From Clostridium sp. CAG:557 (lineage in GTDB: Bacteria; Bacillota; Clostridia; Oscillospirales; Acutalibacteraceae), in the NCBI GenBank assembly GCA_000435275.1, contig FR883883.1, positions 28,706 to 92,705 of the forward strand: a stretch of 64,000 nucleotides of DNA. The letters run 5' to 3'. This document shows, piece after piece, positions 16,548 to 25,826 of this stretch (within the stretch, counting starts at the first letter, position 1; every line of letters begins with the position of its first letter). A program made the position numbers and the translations under genes. Under the pieces are notes generated by a model that saw nothing but the letters and a program-made list of their open reading frames with translations, was not told where the DNA came from and made no database searches.

Positions 16548-16868
16548 TTAACTGCATAAATCTTCGAGTAAGGTGTTGAGTTCAACCTGACTGTCGACGA
16601 CAATTCCTTCAAGTAACCTTTCTTGATCGACTTTTGGAAGAGTATTTGTGCAAACTTCCGTAACTTTAAACGGTGTGCTAGAATTCTCTTCAAATACTGC
16701 AATGTTACCATTGAAGTCTTTTACAATATATGATAAACTATTATTTGGAGTTTCGGTTTCCACTTTGCTGGAAGCTGTGGAATTTTTATTAATTACAGGA
16801 ATGGCAACAAATGAAACTAATACGCATAGCAATACAAAACAATAAGACCCTATTATAAATTTCCTCAT
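16548..16868 (-). CDS. small membrane-anchored protein, BofC C-terminal-domain-like
   Basis: 106 residues. An N-terminal signal anchor (KFIIGSYCFVLLCVLVSFVAIPVI) is followed by a Ser/Thr linker and a compact domain: YIVKDFNGNIAVFEENSSTPFKV..LPKVDQERLLEGI..ELNTLLEDLCS. This pattern recurs in clostridial small proteins that I associate with the C-terminal domain of BofC, the forespore regulator of SpoIVB signalling; the link is from memory and the BofC N-terminal domain is absent. The SD (GAGGTGAT) just before the ATG can be base-paired by upstream leader sequence in two alternative ways. Divergent from the PBP gene. Confidence 0.6.
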   Translation of the reverse strand: MRKFIIGSYCFVLLCVLVSFVAIPVINKNSTASSKVETETPNNSLSYIVKDFNGNIAVFEENSSTPFKVTEVCTNTLPKVDQERLLEGIVVDSQVELNTLLEDLCS

Positions 16869-16940
16869 GATATCACCTCAAATTTTGCGGTTGCTGAGAG
16901 CTCTTTGGTGATATTATTTGAGGCTTTTTTAAAATTATAC
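16869..16940 (-). promoter_or_regulatory. SD-sequestering leader with two competing hairpins
   Basis: On the minus strand a TATAAT at 16939-16934 would start a leader of about 60 nt. Within it, ATATCACC (complement of 16907-16914) can pair with GGTGATAT (complement of 16870-16877), and CCTCAAAT (complement of 16916-16923) can pair with ATTTGAGG (complement of 16876-16883). The two helices share two bases and cross, so they exclude each other, and both cover the SD GAGGTGAT. No clear -35 was found. Confidence 0.45.
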
Positions 16941-16993
16941 TTAGTTTTGGAATAATTTGTTTTTAATTTCCGAATTAAATGGGAGAATTTTGA

Positions 16994-19204
16994 ATGAGAA
17001 AAACTGATATAAGTAAATATAATTTAAGTTCTAAAGATTTGAAAAAGTTGCAGGGCGAAAGAAGTTTATTGTCCAAAAGTTTGATTACGGCGGGAATTAT
17101 TTTGCTGGTAAATGTAATTATTTTTGTGATGATTTTTATGGGATATATTATCAGCGTTGCCGATGACCGTGTGGAGTATGACGTTAGAGCGAATAAACTT
17201 CAGCTTACCAGCATGATTTACGTTATGGACGAAAACGGAAAAATGAAGGAATACAATAAGGCGTTTAGTTCAGAAAACAGAATTTGGGTCGATTTTAACG
17301 AAATGCCGCAGTGCATGAAAGACGCGATTATTGCCATAGAAGATAAGAGATTTTATGAACATTGCGGTGTGGATTGGATTAGAACTGGCGGAGCTATGTT
17401 TAATTTAGCGATAGGAAAAAGCAGTTATGGCGGTTCCACGCTGACACAGCAACTTATAAAAAATTTGACGGAGGAAAATGAAGTAAGCATAACCAGGAAA
17501 GTCAAAGAAATTTTTCGCGCAATAAATTTTGAAAAAGATTTTTCTAAAGATGAAATATTAGAGGCCTATCTAAACGTAGTTAATTTCGGAAATGGGTGCA
17601 GAGGCGTACAAGCGGCGGCGAACACATATTTTGACAAAGATATAAAAAATTGTTCTGTAGCGCAGTGTGCAGCAATTGCAGGAATTACTCAAAACCCTGC
17701 TGCATATAACCCGTTGATTCATCCAGAAAATAACCAAGAACGCAGAGAAACTGTGCTGTATGAAATGTTTTCTCAAGGGAAAATCACTCAGCAAGAGTAT
17801 GACTCTGCGATGGAAGAGTCGAATAATATGACCTTTTCAAAAAATCATAATGCCGGAGCAGAAGCAGAAAATGTCCCTGTGAGAAATTGGTATACAGAGG
17901 CTTTGTTCAAAGATATCATCGAGGATTTGACTGAAAAATATAAAGTAAGCAAGGCGACAGCACAAGATATTTTGTTTAAACAAGGTTTAAAAATTTATTG
18001 CGCGGTCGATGAAAAGGCTCAAGCCGCAGCAGAAGCCGTTATAGCGACGGATTCACTCGTGCCAAAGGACAAAAATTTGGAATTGGGTTACATGATGATG
18101 GACTACGACGGAAGAGTGCTGGCAAGTATTGGCTCGAGAAGCAAAAAAACCGGAAATATGCTGTTTGACAGAGCCAATTTTGCTAGACGTCAAGCGGGTT
18201 CCAGCATAAAACCGATTTCTGTTTATGCACCGGCGATTGATATCGGATTGTACAATTACGCTTCGACTGTTAAAGATGAGCCTTTGCCGAACTTTTATGG
18301 CAACGGCAAGCCAGGCCCAAATAACTGGTATAAATCTTATAAAGGTCAGGTTCCGCTGGTTTGGGCAATACAACAATCGGCGAATGCCCCGGCAGCACAG
18401 GTTCTGCAAGAGCTCACATATCAGAAAAGCTATGACTTTTTGACAAAGAAATTAGGGTTTAAAAATTTAGATACAGATGATAGAACTTCAGGTGGAGCGT
18501 TGGCTTTGGGCGGCCTTCATGGAGGAATAACTGTTCGAGAGATGACCGCGGCGTTTCAAATTTTTGGCAACGGCGGAATGTATAATAAGCCGTATACATA
18601 TTTTTATGTGTTGGATAGAAATGGCAAGGTGCTTCTCGATAATCGTGATAAAATCGGCACAAGAGCAATAAGTTCTCAAACGGCAACAATTATGAACCGA
18701 CTTTTAAGGCAGGTAATTGTTGCAGGAACAGGTAAAGGTGCAGATATTGAAAATTGGGATGTTGTGGGCAAAACTGGGACAACAAATGACGACAAAGATA
18801 GTTGGTTTATAGGTCTTACTCCGCAAGCTGTGGCTGGAATTTGGACAGGATATGATTCGCCTAAAAGGATTCGCGAAACGGCATATGCAAAGAAAATTTG
18901 GCGGGAAATTATGATAAAATATTTATCCGGGAAAACTCCAAAATCGTATGTTTTTGACTCAAATGTAAAAGAATGTCAGTATTGTTTAGAGAGCGGAGAA
19001 CTTGCCAATTCGGATGCATGTCATTCTACAGCAACGGGATATTTTGCAAATAACAATATGCCTAAAACATGCTCAAAACACATCAGTGCGGCGCATTATG
19101 AATCAAAATTTATAGAAAATTCAAAGTCGCCGTTAGAGCAAGAACCTGCAGATGAATCAGCCTTGCCAGAGCAAGACGAATCCTCTGAAGAGTATGCAGA
19201 ATAG
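16994..19204 (+). CDS. class A penicillin-binding protein (transglycosylase/transpeptidase)
   Basis: Bifunctional peptidoglycan synthase, 736 residues. A cytoplasmic basic start and one membrane segment (residues about 28-52) lead to a GT51 glycosyltransferase domain with EDKRFYEHCGVDW and GGSTLTQQLIKNL. The transpeptidase domain carries SSIK (catalytic Ser), SAN and KTGT motifs in order. The C-terminal tail contains a cluster of four to five Cys (CQYC, DAC, TCSKH) and an acidic end. SD GGGAG sits 8 nt before the ATG. It acts outside the membrane in wall synthesis, with MltG encoded further downstream. Confidence 0.95.
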   Translation: MRKTDISKYNLSSKDLKKLQGERSLLSKSLITAGIILLVNVIIFVMIFMGYIISVADDRVEYDVRANKLQLTSMIYVMDENGKMKEYNKAFSSENRIWVDFNEMPQCMKDAIIAIEDKRFYEHCGVDWIRTGGAMFNLAIGKSSYGGSTLTQQLIKNLTEENEVSITRKVKEIFRAINFEKDFSKDEILEAYLNVVNFGNGCRGVQAAANTYFDKDIKNCSVAQCAAIAGITQNPAAYNPLIHPENNQERRETVLYEMFSQGKITQQEYDSAMEESNNMTFSKNHNAGAEAENVPVRNWYTEALFKDIIEDLTEKYKVSKATAQDILFKQGLKIYCAVDEKAQAAAEAVIATDSLVPKDKNLELGYMMMDYDGRVLASIGSRSKKTGNMLFDRANFARRQAGSSIKPISVYAPAIDIGLYNYASTVKDEPLPNFYGNGKPGPNNWYKSYKGQVPLVWAIQQSANAPAAQVLQELTYQKSYDFLTKKLGFKNLDTDDRTSGGALALGGLHGGITVREMTAAFQIFGNGGMYNKPYTYFYVLDRNGKVLLDNRDKIGTRAISSQTATIMNRLLRQVIVAGTGKGADIENWDVVGKTGTTNDDKDSWFIGLTPQAVAGIWTGYDSPKRIRETAYAKKIWREIMIKYLSGKTPKSYVFDSNVKECQYCLESGELANSDACHSTATGYFANNNMPKTCSKHISAAHYESKFIENSKSPLEQEPADESALPEQDESSEEYAE

Positions 19205-19210
19205 ACTTTT

Positions 19211-19239
19211 ATGACATAAACTTTAAATTTTAATATAAT
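19211..19239 (+). promoter_or_regulatory. sigma-A promoter upstream of lysC
   Basis: ATGACA at 19211-19216, 17-bp spacer, TATAAT at 19234-19239. The leader of about 53 nt is too short for a lysine riboswitch, so feedback through the ACT domains is the likely control. Confidence 0.6.
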
Positions 19240-19298
19240 GAATTATAACGTGCTATAGATTTAGCGCAGAAGAATTTTTTAATGGAGATGTAAACTAT

Positions 19299-20513
19299 AT
19301 GAGCTTGATAGTTCAAAAGTTTGGAGGGACTTCTGTAGCCAATGCAAAGTTAATTTTTAACGTTGCGAACATTATTACAAGAGCGTATCAAGAAGGCAAC
19401 GACGTGGTAGTAGTAGTATCGGCACAGGGCGACATGACAGATGAACTTATAGGAAAAGCAAATGAAATAAATACCAACGCGTCGAAGCGAGAAATGGATG
19501 TATTGATGGCGTCCGGAGAGCAAATTTCGGTAGCGCTTTTGGCAATGGCTATAGAAAAATTAGGTTTTCCGGTGACGTCATTGCTTGGCTGGCAGGCTGG
19601 AGTTATGACGAGTTCAACTTATGGCAGCGCGATGATTACCAAAATTGATCCTGGCAGAATAAAAAAAGAATTGGATAAGAAAAATATTGTAATTGTAGCA
19701 GGATTTCAGGGTCTAAGCCAATATTACGATGTGACAACATTGGGCAGAGGAGGCTCTGATACTAGCGCTGTTGGAATTGCAGTGGCACTGAGTGCAGACC
19801 TTTGCCAAATATATACAGATGTTGAAGGAGTTTATACAGCAGACCCAAGATTTATTAAAAATGCAAGAAAATTGAAGGCAATTTCTTATGACGAGATGTT
19901 AGAACTGGCAACTCTAGGGGCGCAAGTCCTTAATAATAGGTCAGTAGAAATCGCAAAAAAGCATAATGTGGAGTTAGAAGTGCTGTCGAGCTTTGTGGAT
20001 GTGCCGGGGACGATAGTTAGGGAGGTAGCAAATATGGAAAAAATGTTAATAAGTGGTGTCGCCAAAGACAATAATGTGGCCAAAATATCAATAACAGGTA
20101 TACCAGACGCACAAGGATGGGCGTTTAGAATATTTTCTAAACTTTCGGCAAGAGATATAAATGTAGACACAATTTTGCAGTCAGCAGTTCATGGAGACAA
20201 ACGTGATATATTTTTCACAGTGAATGAAGACCGCTTGAGCGACGCAGTTGAAGCGCTTAATAAGTATTGCGAGTCGATTGAAGGCGCAAAATTAACTTAC
20301 GATAAAAATGTGGCTAAAATTTCGATAGTTGGTGCAGGCATGCAAACTCATGCAGGAGTTGCAGCAAAAATGTTTGAGGCCTTATTTACCGCACATATTG
20401 ACATTCAAATGATTGCAACAAGCGAGATAAAAGTATCTGTAATAGTTTCGCAAGAAAATGCGGACGAGGCCGTCAGAACCGTTCATAATGCATTTTTTAG
20501 CACGATAGATTAA
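19299..20513 (+). CDS. lysC: aspartate kinase
   Basis: Phosphorylates aspartate, first step to lysine, threonine and methionine. 404 residues: amino-acid kinase domain with VQKFGGTSVANAKLI at the start, VASGEQISVALLA and TTLGRGGSDTSAVGIA, then two C-terminal ACT domains (VAKISITGIPDAQGWAFRIF and KISIVGAGMQTHAGVAAKMF) for allosteric feedback. Length and layout fit the monofunctional two-ACT type. It is followed by gatC after 21 nt. Confidence 0.95.
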   Translation: MSLIVQKFGGTSVANAKLIFNVANIITRAYQEGNDVVVVVSAQGDMTDELIGKANEINTNASKREMDVLMASGEQISVALLAMAIEKLGFPVTSLLGWQAGVMTSSTYGSAMITKIDPGRIKKELDKKNIVIVAGFQGLSQYYDVTTLGRGGSDTSAVGIAVALSADLCQIYTDVEGVYTADPRFIKNARKLKAISYDEMLELATLGAQVLNNRSVEIAKKHNVELEVLSSFVDVPGTIVREVANMEKMLISGVAKDNNVAKISITGIPDAQGWAFRIFSKLSARDINVDTILQSAVHGDKRDIFFTVNEDRLSDAVEALNKYCESIEGAKLTYDKNVAKISIVGAGMQTHAGVAAKMFEALFTAHIDIQMIATSEIKVSVIVSQENADEAVRTVHNAFFSTID

Positions 20514-20534
20514 CCTAAAAAAGGATGATTGTAT

Positions 20535-20693
20535 ATGGTGACAAAAGATGAAATTTTGAAAGTTTCGAAAATAGCCCAAATTTTCATAAATGAAGAGGAA
20601 GCCCAAACGTTCACGAAGAGTATAAATGACGTGTTGAAGTTTGTGAATATGATGGACGAAGTTGCTCTTGAAGATGAACCGTTTGTTAATTAG
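20535..20693 (+). CDS. gatC: GatC, strongly shortened (52 aa)
   Basis: Small subunit of the GatCAB amidotransferase that converts Glu-tRNA(Gln) and Asp-tRNA(Asn). The readable part VTKDEILKVSKIAQIFINEEEAQTFTKSINDVLKFVNMMDEV matches the GatC N-terminal helical half. Normal GatC is about 95 residues; here the frame stops at 52, right after ALEDEPFVN, and no continuation of the missing half is visible in any frame of the 42 nt before gatA. The SD AAGGATGA is good. Either a minimal functional GatC or a recent truncation; the intact reading frame favours a functional short form. Confidence 0.72.
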   Translation: MVTKDEILKVSKIAQIFINEEEAQTFTKSINDVLKFVNMMDEVALEDEPFVN

Positions 20694-20735
20694 CAAAAAT
20701 TATTAAATTTTAGTTGGCGAGGGGAGTTGTACGGA

Positions 20736-22214
20736 TTGAAACTGAAAAAAAATATCAGCAAAATAAAATATTTACAAAATTTACTGAGCAAAAAACAAAT
20801 TTCGTGCAGAGAACTCACAGAAAAGTATTTAGAATCGGCCCAAAAGTGCAATAAAACGCTGAATGCATATGTAAAAATAACAGATGAAGTGGCGATTGAA
20901 AGTGCGAAAAAAGTTGATGAAAAAATCTCAAAAAATAAAGAATTGGACCAATTAGAAGGCATACCAATGTCACTTAAAGACAATATTTTTACTCAAGGCA
21001 TAGAAACTACGTGTTGTTCTAATATGCTAAAGGGGTTTGTTCCAACTTATGATGCAACAGTTTGGGCGCTTTTAAAAGCGCAAAATGCGGTTTTGGTTGG
21101 AAAAACCAATATGGATGAATTCGCAATGGGGTGTACTTGTAAGACATCCTGCTTTGGAGCGGTAAAAAACCCTCACGACTTAAACAAGGTTCCAGGAGGC
21201 AGTTCAGGCGGGTCTGCAGCCGCGGTTTGTGCAAATATTTCTGTTTATTCTTTGGGCACGGATACAGGTGGTTCAATTCGTCAACCAGCAAGTTTTTGTG
21301 GAATTGTAGGCTTAAAACCAACTTATGGAGCATTTTCGCGGTATGGTGTAGTAGATTTTGCAGCATCACTTGATTTCGTTGGGCCAATGGCGGCTAATGT
21401 TGAAGATGTTGCGATTTTGTACGATAATTTAGCGCAAAAAGACCCAAAAGATTCAACTTCTGCAAAAGGACGAGGAGTGTCAGCGTACAAAAATTTGAAC
21501 AAAGATATAAAAGGAATAAAAATAGGGCTGCCAAAACAATGTTTTACTGCGCTTGATAAAGACGTCGAAAAGGCTATAACGGACGCGATGAAGATTTATA
21601 TGGACTTGGGTGCAGAGTTTATAGAGCTGGACATGCCGATAATAGCATATGCACTGTCAATATATTACGCATTGGCAACTTCTGAAGCAGCGGCGAATTT
21701 TTCAAAATTTGACGGTATAAAGATCGGCAATAAAGCAGAGAAATATGTGAGTGGAATTGATCTGATATCACAAAATCGAGCAGCAGGATTTGGAGAAGAA
21801 GTCAAACGAAGACTTTTGCTTGGAACTTATATGTTAAATTCTAAAGCTGGCGAGAAATATTTGGAAAAATCGAGAAAAATTCGAGCAGAAATTGTAAAAT
21901 CATTTGATAAAGCATTCAAAATGTGCGATATTATGCTGACGCCAACAGTTTCAAACACCGCACCCAGACATGATTATGAACCGACAGACCAAATGCAATC
22001 ATATATTTCGGACATTTGTACCGTGCCTGCAAACATGGCGGGAATTCCGGCCATATCGATTCCCTGCGGAAAAGATTCCTCAAAAATGCCGATAGGTATG
22101 CAGTTGATTGCAAATAAGTTTGAAGAGCCATTATTGTTAAATGTCGCGCATAAATTTGAGGCCAGTGCAGGGCTTGAAATTTTAAATGAAATTGATATGG
22201 GAGTAAATTTATAA
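20736..22214 (+). CDS. gatA: Asp-tRNA(Asn)/Glu-tRNA(Gln) amidotransferase subunit A
   Basis: Amidase-signature enzyme that releases ammonia from glutamine for tRNA-dependent transamidation. About 492 residues. The Ser-cis-Ser-Lys machinery is visible: MSLKDN (Lys), PGGSSGGSAAAV, and GTDTGGSIRQPASFCG with the nucleophile. TTG at 20736 is preferred because GGGGAG at 20721-20726 is 9 nt upstream; an in-frame TTG at 20727 touches the SD. gatB does not follow; the next gene is sigK, so gatB must be elsewhere. Confidence 0.95.
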   Translation: MKLKKNISKIKYLQNLLSKKQISCRELTEKYLESAQKCNKTLNAYVKITDEVAIESAKKVDEKISKNKELDQLEGIPMSLKDNIFTQGIETTCCSNMLKGFVPTYDATVWALLKAQNAVLVGKTNMDEFAMGCTCKTSCFGAVKNPHDLNKVPGGSSGGSAAAVCANISVYSLGTDTGGSIRQPASFCGIVGLKPTYGAFSRYGVVDFAASLDFVGPMAANVEDVAILYDNLAQKDPKDSTSAKGRGVSAYKNLNKDIKGIKIGLPKQCFTALDKDVEKAITDAMKIYMDLGAEFIELDMPIIAYALSIYYALATSEAAANFSKFDGIKIGNKAEKYVSGIDLISQNRAAGFGEEVKRRLLLGTYMLNSKAGEKYLEKSRKIRAEIVKSFDKAFKMCDIMLTPTVSNTAPRHDYEPTDQMQSYISDICTVPANMAGIPAISIPCGKDSSKMPIGMQLIANKFEEPLLLNVAHKFEASAGLEILNEIDMGVNL

Positions 22215-22293
22215 AAAACAAATGCACCTGGACACGCACTAGAATCCAAACCTTTACATAATAATGTTTAGAATATGTAAAAGAGGTGGTTTT

Positions 22294-22983
22294 GTGATTT
22301 TCAGTGCGGCATTTGCAGGAGCAATAAATCTGGTTGTTTTCATCCTGCATGTAACTGGAGTGGGGTCGTTTCCTCAGCCATTGTCTGCAAAAGAAGAAAA
22401 AAATTGTTTTACTTTGATGAAAAATGGCGATGTATCAGCTAGAAATAAGCTAATAGAACATAATCTTCGTTTGGTGGCCCATATCGTAAAAAAATATTAT
22501 ATGTCTACAAGTGACCAGGATGATTTGGTGTCTATTGGTACGATTGGACTGATTAAAGCTGTGGACACATTTGATGCCGATAAAGGTATAAGGCTTTCAA
22601 GTTACGCAGCAAGATGTATAGAAAATGAAATTTTGATGTTTTTTAGAAATTGTAAAAAATCGGCGCAGGATGTTTCGATGAACGAGCCGATAGACACCGA
22701 TAAAGATGGAAATGCGCTGATTTTGATGGACGTGATGGCAACAGAAGACTTAATTGTGGATGAGCTTGATACAAAAATAAAATCAGAGCAGCTGTATAGA
22801 TACATAGATGAAGTTTTGTCTGAGAGGGAGAGAATTATAATAAATTTGCGATATGGGTTGGGAGGAAAAATTCCTCTAACTCAGCGAGAAGTAGCTAAAA
22901 AACTTAATATTTCAAGATCATATGTTTCTAGAATAGAAAAAAAATCGCTTCTGACGTTAAAAAAACGATTTAATAAAGGTTAA
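22294..22983 (+). CDS. sigK: pro-sigma-K, late mother-cell sporulation sigma factor
   Basis: 229 residues with a hydrophobic N-terminal pro-sequence (VIFSAAFAGAINLVVFILH) that in the family is cut by the membrane protease SpoIVFB, then FPQPLSAKEE, which marks SigK. Region 2 is NKLIEHNLRLVAHIVKKYY..DDLVSIGTIGLIKAVDTF and ..LSSYAARCIENEILMFFR; region 4 ends with TQREVAKKLNISRSYVSRIEKKSL. GTG at 22294 is placed by AGAGGTGG upstream. The gene is uninterrupted: no skin-type insertion. It links to the spoIIIA operon at 3.5-8.4 kb as part of the mother-cell programme. Confidence 0.93.
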   Translation: MIFSAAFAGAINLVVFILHVTGVGSFPQPLSAKEEKNCFTLMKNGDVSARNKLIEHNLRLVAHIVKKYYMSTSDQDDLVSIGTIGLIKAVDTFDADKGIRLSSYAARCIENEILMFFRNCKKSAQDVSMNEPIDTDKDGNALILMDVMATEDLIVDELDTKIKSEQLYRYIDEVLSERERIIINLRYGLGGKIPLTQREVAKKLNISRSYVSRIEKKSLLTLKKRFNKG

Positions 22984-23016
22984 AATAGTATAAAAGTTAA
23001 AAAGGACGTGATTAAA

Positions 23017-23817
23017 TTGCTTAAAGTGAAATTAATTTCTTACACGAATGAACCAGAAAAATTGATAGCATGTGCGGCAAAACTTTGTTATTCGCAGGTA
23101 GGAGCAGAGGAAATTCAAAAAAATTTGACTGACGAAAAAGTGAGTAATTTTGTAAACATGTTAGCAGAAATAGGTCATGAAAGCCCTATTGAGCACATTA
23201 CGTTTACGTTTGCAATAGAAGGTGTGTCACGTTCGTTGCTTGCGCAGCTTACCAGGCATAGAATTGCTTCGTACAGTGTTCAAAGTCAAAGGTATGTGAA
23301 GGCCAATGAATTTGAGTTTGTTTTGCCGCCAGAAATTTCTGAAATAGACGAGGCAAAAGAGGAATTTTTGCGCGCAATGAAAGAAGATGTGCAACATTAT
23401 GAAAATTTGACACAGATTTTAAAGAAAAAACATAAAGAAAATTTAATGAATAGCGGCAAAGAAGAAAAAATTGCAGATAAATTAGCCGAAAAAAAGGCGA
23501 TTGAAGATGCACGGTATGTACTGCCGAATGCTTGCGAAACAAAGCTGATTTGTACGTTTAATGCACGAAGCTTACTAAATTTTTTTGAACACAGGTGCTG
23601 CAATAGAGCTCAATGGGAAATTCGTCAATTGGCAACAGAAATGCTACGATTAGTTTCTCAAATTGCACCAAATGTCTTCAAAAAAGCCGGACCACCTTGT
23701 GTTAATAAGGTTTGTCCGGAGGGAAAAATGTCTTGCGGAGAACAAATTAAGGTTAAAAAATATTTTTCTGAAGTAAAAGGAGAAATGGCATGTCAAAAGG
23801 AAAATTTATCGTTATAG
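23017..23817 (+). CDS. thyX: FAD-dependent thymidylate synthase
   Basis: Makes dTMP from dUMP with methylene-THF and reduced FAD. About 266 residues. The ThyX signature RHRxxS appears as [39 protein letters not shown] is the conserved C-terminal substrate segment. It also carries a lysine-rich insert around residues 130-165. TTG at 23017 is preferred on SD spacing and homology start ([24 protein letters not shown]); GTG at 23008 is an alternative. Its 3' end overlaps tmk by 28 nt, coupling dTMP synthesis and its phosphorylation. Confidence 0.94.
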   Translation: MLKVKLISYTNEPEKLIACAAKLCYSQVGAEEIQKNLTDEKVSNFVNMLAEIGHESPIEHITFTFAIEGVSRSLLAQLTRHRIASYSVQSQRYVKANEFEFVLPPEISEIDEAKEEFLRAMKEDVQHYENLTQILKKKHKENLMNSGKEEKIADKLAEKKAIEDARYVLPNACETKLICTFNARSLLNFFEHRCCNRAQWEIRQLATEMLRLVSQIAPNVFKKAGPPCVNKVCPEGKMSCGEQIKVKKYFSEVKGEMACQKENLSL

Positions 23818-24458
23818 AGGGCCTGGACGGCAGCGGTAAGGCGACTCAAACAAAATTAATTTGCGAAAAATTGACTAAAAAAAATAAAAAATTTTGCAAA
23901 TTGAGTTTTCCAAACTATGATGAGCCATCTTCTGCACTTGTAAAAATGTATCTAAACTCAGAATTTGGAAATTCTCCTGATGATGTGAATGTTTATGCGG
24001 CTGCATCATTTTATGCGGTGGATAGATATGCCAGTTATAAGAAATTTTGGCAGGAAAACTACGAAAATGGACAAATTATAATTGCAGATAGATATACAAC
24101 GTCTAATGAAATATACCAGCTTTGCCGGTTGAAAAAATCGCAGTGGGATGAATATCTTTGCTGGCTTGAGGATTATGAGTACAATAAATTAGGGCTTCCG
24201 AAGCCGGATTTGGTTGCTTATCTCGACATGCCGGTAGAAGTTTCTCAAAAGTTGATGCAAAACCGTTACAACGGAGATAACTCTAAGAAAGATTTGTATG
24301 AAAAAAATGTTGAGTTTTTAAAAAAATGCCGTGAAACTGCGATGTACACCGCACAAAAATTTGATTGGAAGGTTGTTCCATGCAGCGAGGGTGAGAAACC
24401 AAAGCCTATTAGTGAAATAAATGGCTTGTTGGAAAATCTAATAGAACCTTTAATTTGA
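23790..24458 (+). CDS. tmk: thymidylate kinase
   Basis: Phosphorylates dTMP to dTDP. 222 residues with the P-loop [10 protein letters not shown] at 11-20, a [11 protein letters not shown] motif replacing the common DRY/FxxSxxAYQ, and a lid region around 165-185. Spacing and the FPNYDEPSS segment are closer to the eukaryote-like/clostridial group of dTMP kinases than to E. coli Tmk. The start lies inside thyX with SD AAAGGAGAA, indicating translational coupling. Confidence 0.92.
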   Translation: MSKGKFIVIEGLDGSGKATQTKLICEKLTKKNKKFCKLSFPNYDEPSSALVKMYLNSEFGNSPDDVNVYAAASFYAVDRYASYKKFWQENYENGQIIIADRYTTSNEIYQLCRLKKSQWDEYLCWLEDYEYNKLGLPKPDLVAYLDMPVEVSQKLMQNRYNGDNSKKDLYEKNVEFLKKCRETAMYTAQKFDWKVVPCSEGEKPKPISEINGLLENLIEPLI

Positions 24459-24494
24459 ATGGTTGAAGTGCGCTGAAAAGAAAGGAGTATAAAA

Positions 24495-25793
24495 ATGAGC
24501 GACAGCAAAGATTTTAATTTAAGTGACAGAAGGAAAAAAGTTGAAAATTTTGAGGTCAAGATAGAGGATACATACCGCGAGCAAGAACTAATGGAAGACC
24601 TTATGAGTTATAGTCAATATGAGAAGAAAATGGCAAGTACGCACACGAAGGGGGAACCCAGAAAAGCACAAAAAATTAGAAAATCTGTTGAAAATGAAAG
24701 GTTTTTCAAACGAGTTTGGATTGGTATGATTTTGTCAATTTGCCTTATGCTAGGACAGTTTGTAGTTTTTGGAACTTTGGATATGCTTGCAATTACAAGA
24801 GAAGATGCAATTTTAAAAATCAAAATCCCGAAAGGTGCCAGAAAATGTGAAATAGTAAATATTTTACATGAAAATGGTGTGGTAAATCAGCCAACATTCT
24901 TCAAGCTATATTTATTTTTAACAAAAGGTGCACAGAAATTTATTCCTGGAACGTTCGAAGTTAAGACGAACATGGATTATGAAGCGATTGTTAATTATCT
25001 GCAGTCGAACGCAAATCGATTAGATTCGGACATAATTGATGTAACAATACCAGAGGGCAAAAATGTTATGGAAATAGCGGAGATTCTTGAAAATAACGAA
25101 ATTTGTTCGGCAGAGGAGTTCATGAATGCCTGCAAATCCAGCGATTATGATAAACAATATGATTTTTTGAGTGGCAGAGAATCTACCGATGTGGAGTACA
25201 ATTTGGAAGGCTATTTGTACCCGGATACCTATAGTTTTTACAAAAATGTTGAGCCCAAAACTATCATAAAGAAATTTTTAAACAACTTTAACAATAAAAT
25301 TTCAAAAAAGCTTCTAACTGATGAGGCAAATGAGAAAGTTAGTGTGAAAACTTTAGCAGAAAAAAAATCAATGTCGGTTGAAGATGTACTGATTTTTGCA
25401 TCTTTAATTCAAGCGGAAGCTTCAAACGATGCAGATATGCTAGGCATTGCATCGGTAATTGAAAATAGATTGAGCACATTAAAAAATGGTGGAATTTCAC
25501 CTTTTGGCGATGCTATAAATGGCTGTTTATCCTTGGATTCGACGGTTTGGTATCCATATAGAAGCAAAGACAAAGTTCCACAAAACATCCAAGAAACTTA
25601 TCAAAGTAACTACAACACATACAAATTTAAAGGCTTGCCCAAGGGAGCCATTTGCAACCCAGGAATGACTTCAATTGAAGCGGTTCTTAACCACAAACCG
25701 ACGCAGTATTATTTTTATTGTCACAGCAAGGACGGCAAAACCTTTTATGCAAAAACTTTTTCTGAGCACAGTGCTAATCTGAAAAAAGCTTGA
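24495..25793 (+). CDS. mltG: endolytic transglycosylase MltG (YceG-like)
   Basis: Membrane-anchored lytic transglycosylase thought to release nascent glycan strands. 432 residues: a charged cytoplasmic region (1-75), one membrane helix near 77-97, a LysM-like subdomain (KGARKCEIVNILHENGVV..), and the catalytic domain with LIQAEAS (catalytic Glu), then GLPKGAICNPGMTSIEAVLN and YYFYCHSKDGKTFYAKTF. This end is diagnostic. It follows tmk by 36 nt and precedes the U32 gene, an order shared with the Bacillus yrrL-yrrO neighbourhood. Confidence 0.94.
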   Translation: MSDSKDFNLSDRRKKVENFEVKIEDTYREQELMEDLMSYSQYEKKMASTHTKGEPRKAQKIRKSVENERFFKRVWIGMILSICLMLGQFVVFGTLDMLAITREDAILKIKIPKGARKCEIVNILHENGVVNQPTFFKLYLFLTKGAQKFIPGTFEVKTNMDYEAIVNYLQSNANRLDSDIIDVTIPEGKNVMEIAEILENNEICSAEEFMNACKSSDYDKQYDFLSGRESTDVEYNLEGYLYPDTYSFYKNVEPKTIIKKFLNNFNNKISKKLLTDEANEKVSVKTLAEKKSMSVEDVLIFASLIQAEASNDADMLGIASVIENRLSTLKNGGISPFGDAINGCLSLDSTVWYPYRSKDKVPQNIQETYQSNYNTYKFKGLPKGAICNPGMTSIEAVLNHKPTQYYFYCHSKDGKTFYAKTFSEHSANLKKA

Positions 25794-25826
25794 TTTGCTT
25801 AAACTTTTTGAGAAAAGAGGATAGTT

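Noticed and set aside
19205..19298. Lysine riboswitch or T-box in front of lysC
   Set aside because: Only 94 nt separate the PBP stop from lysC, with no matching conserved elements; a plain promoter explains it.
22215..22293. Sigma-E-type promoter in front of sigK (CATAATAA near 22257)
   Set aside because: The -10-like element has no convincing -35 at the right distance; sigma-E control is expected from biology but not supported here.
22294..22983. Skin-element style interruption of sigK
   Set aside because: The frame from the pro-sequence to region 4 is continuous.
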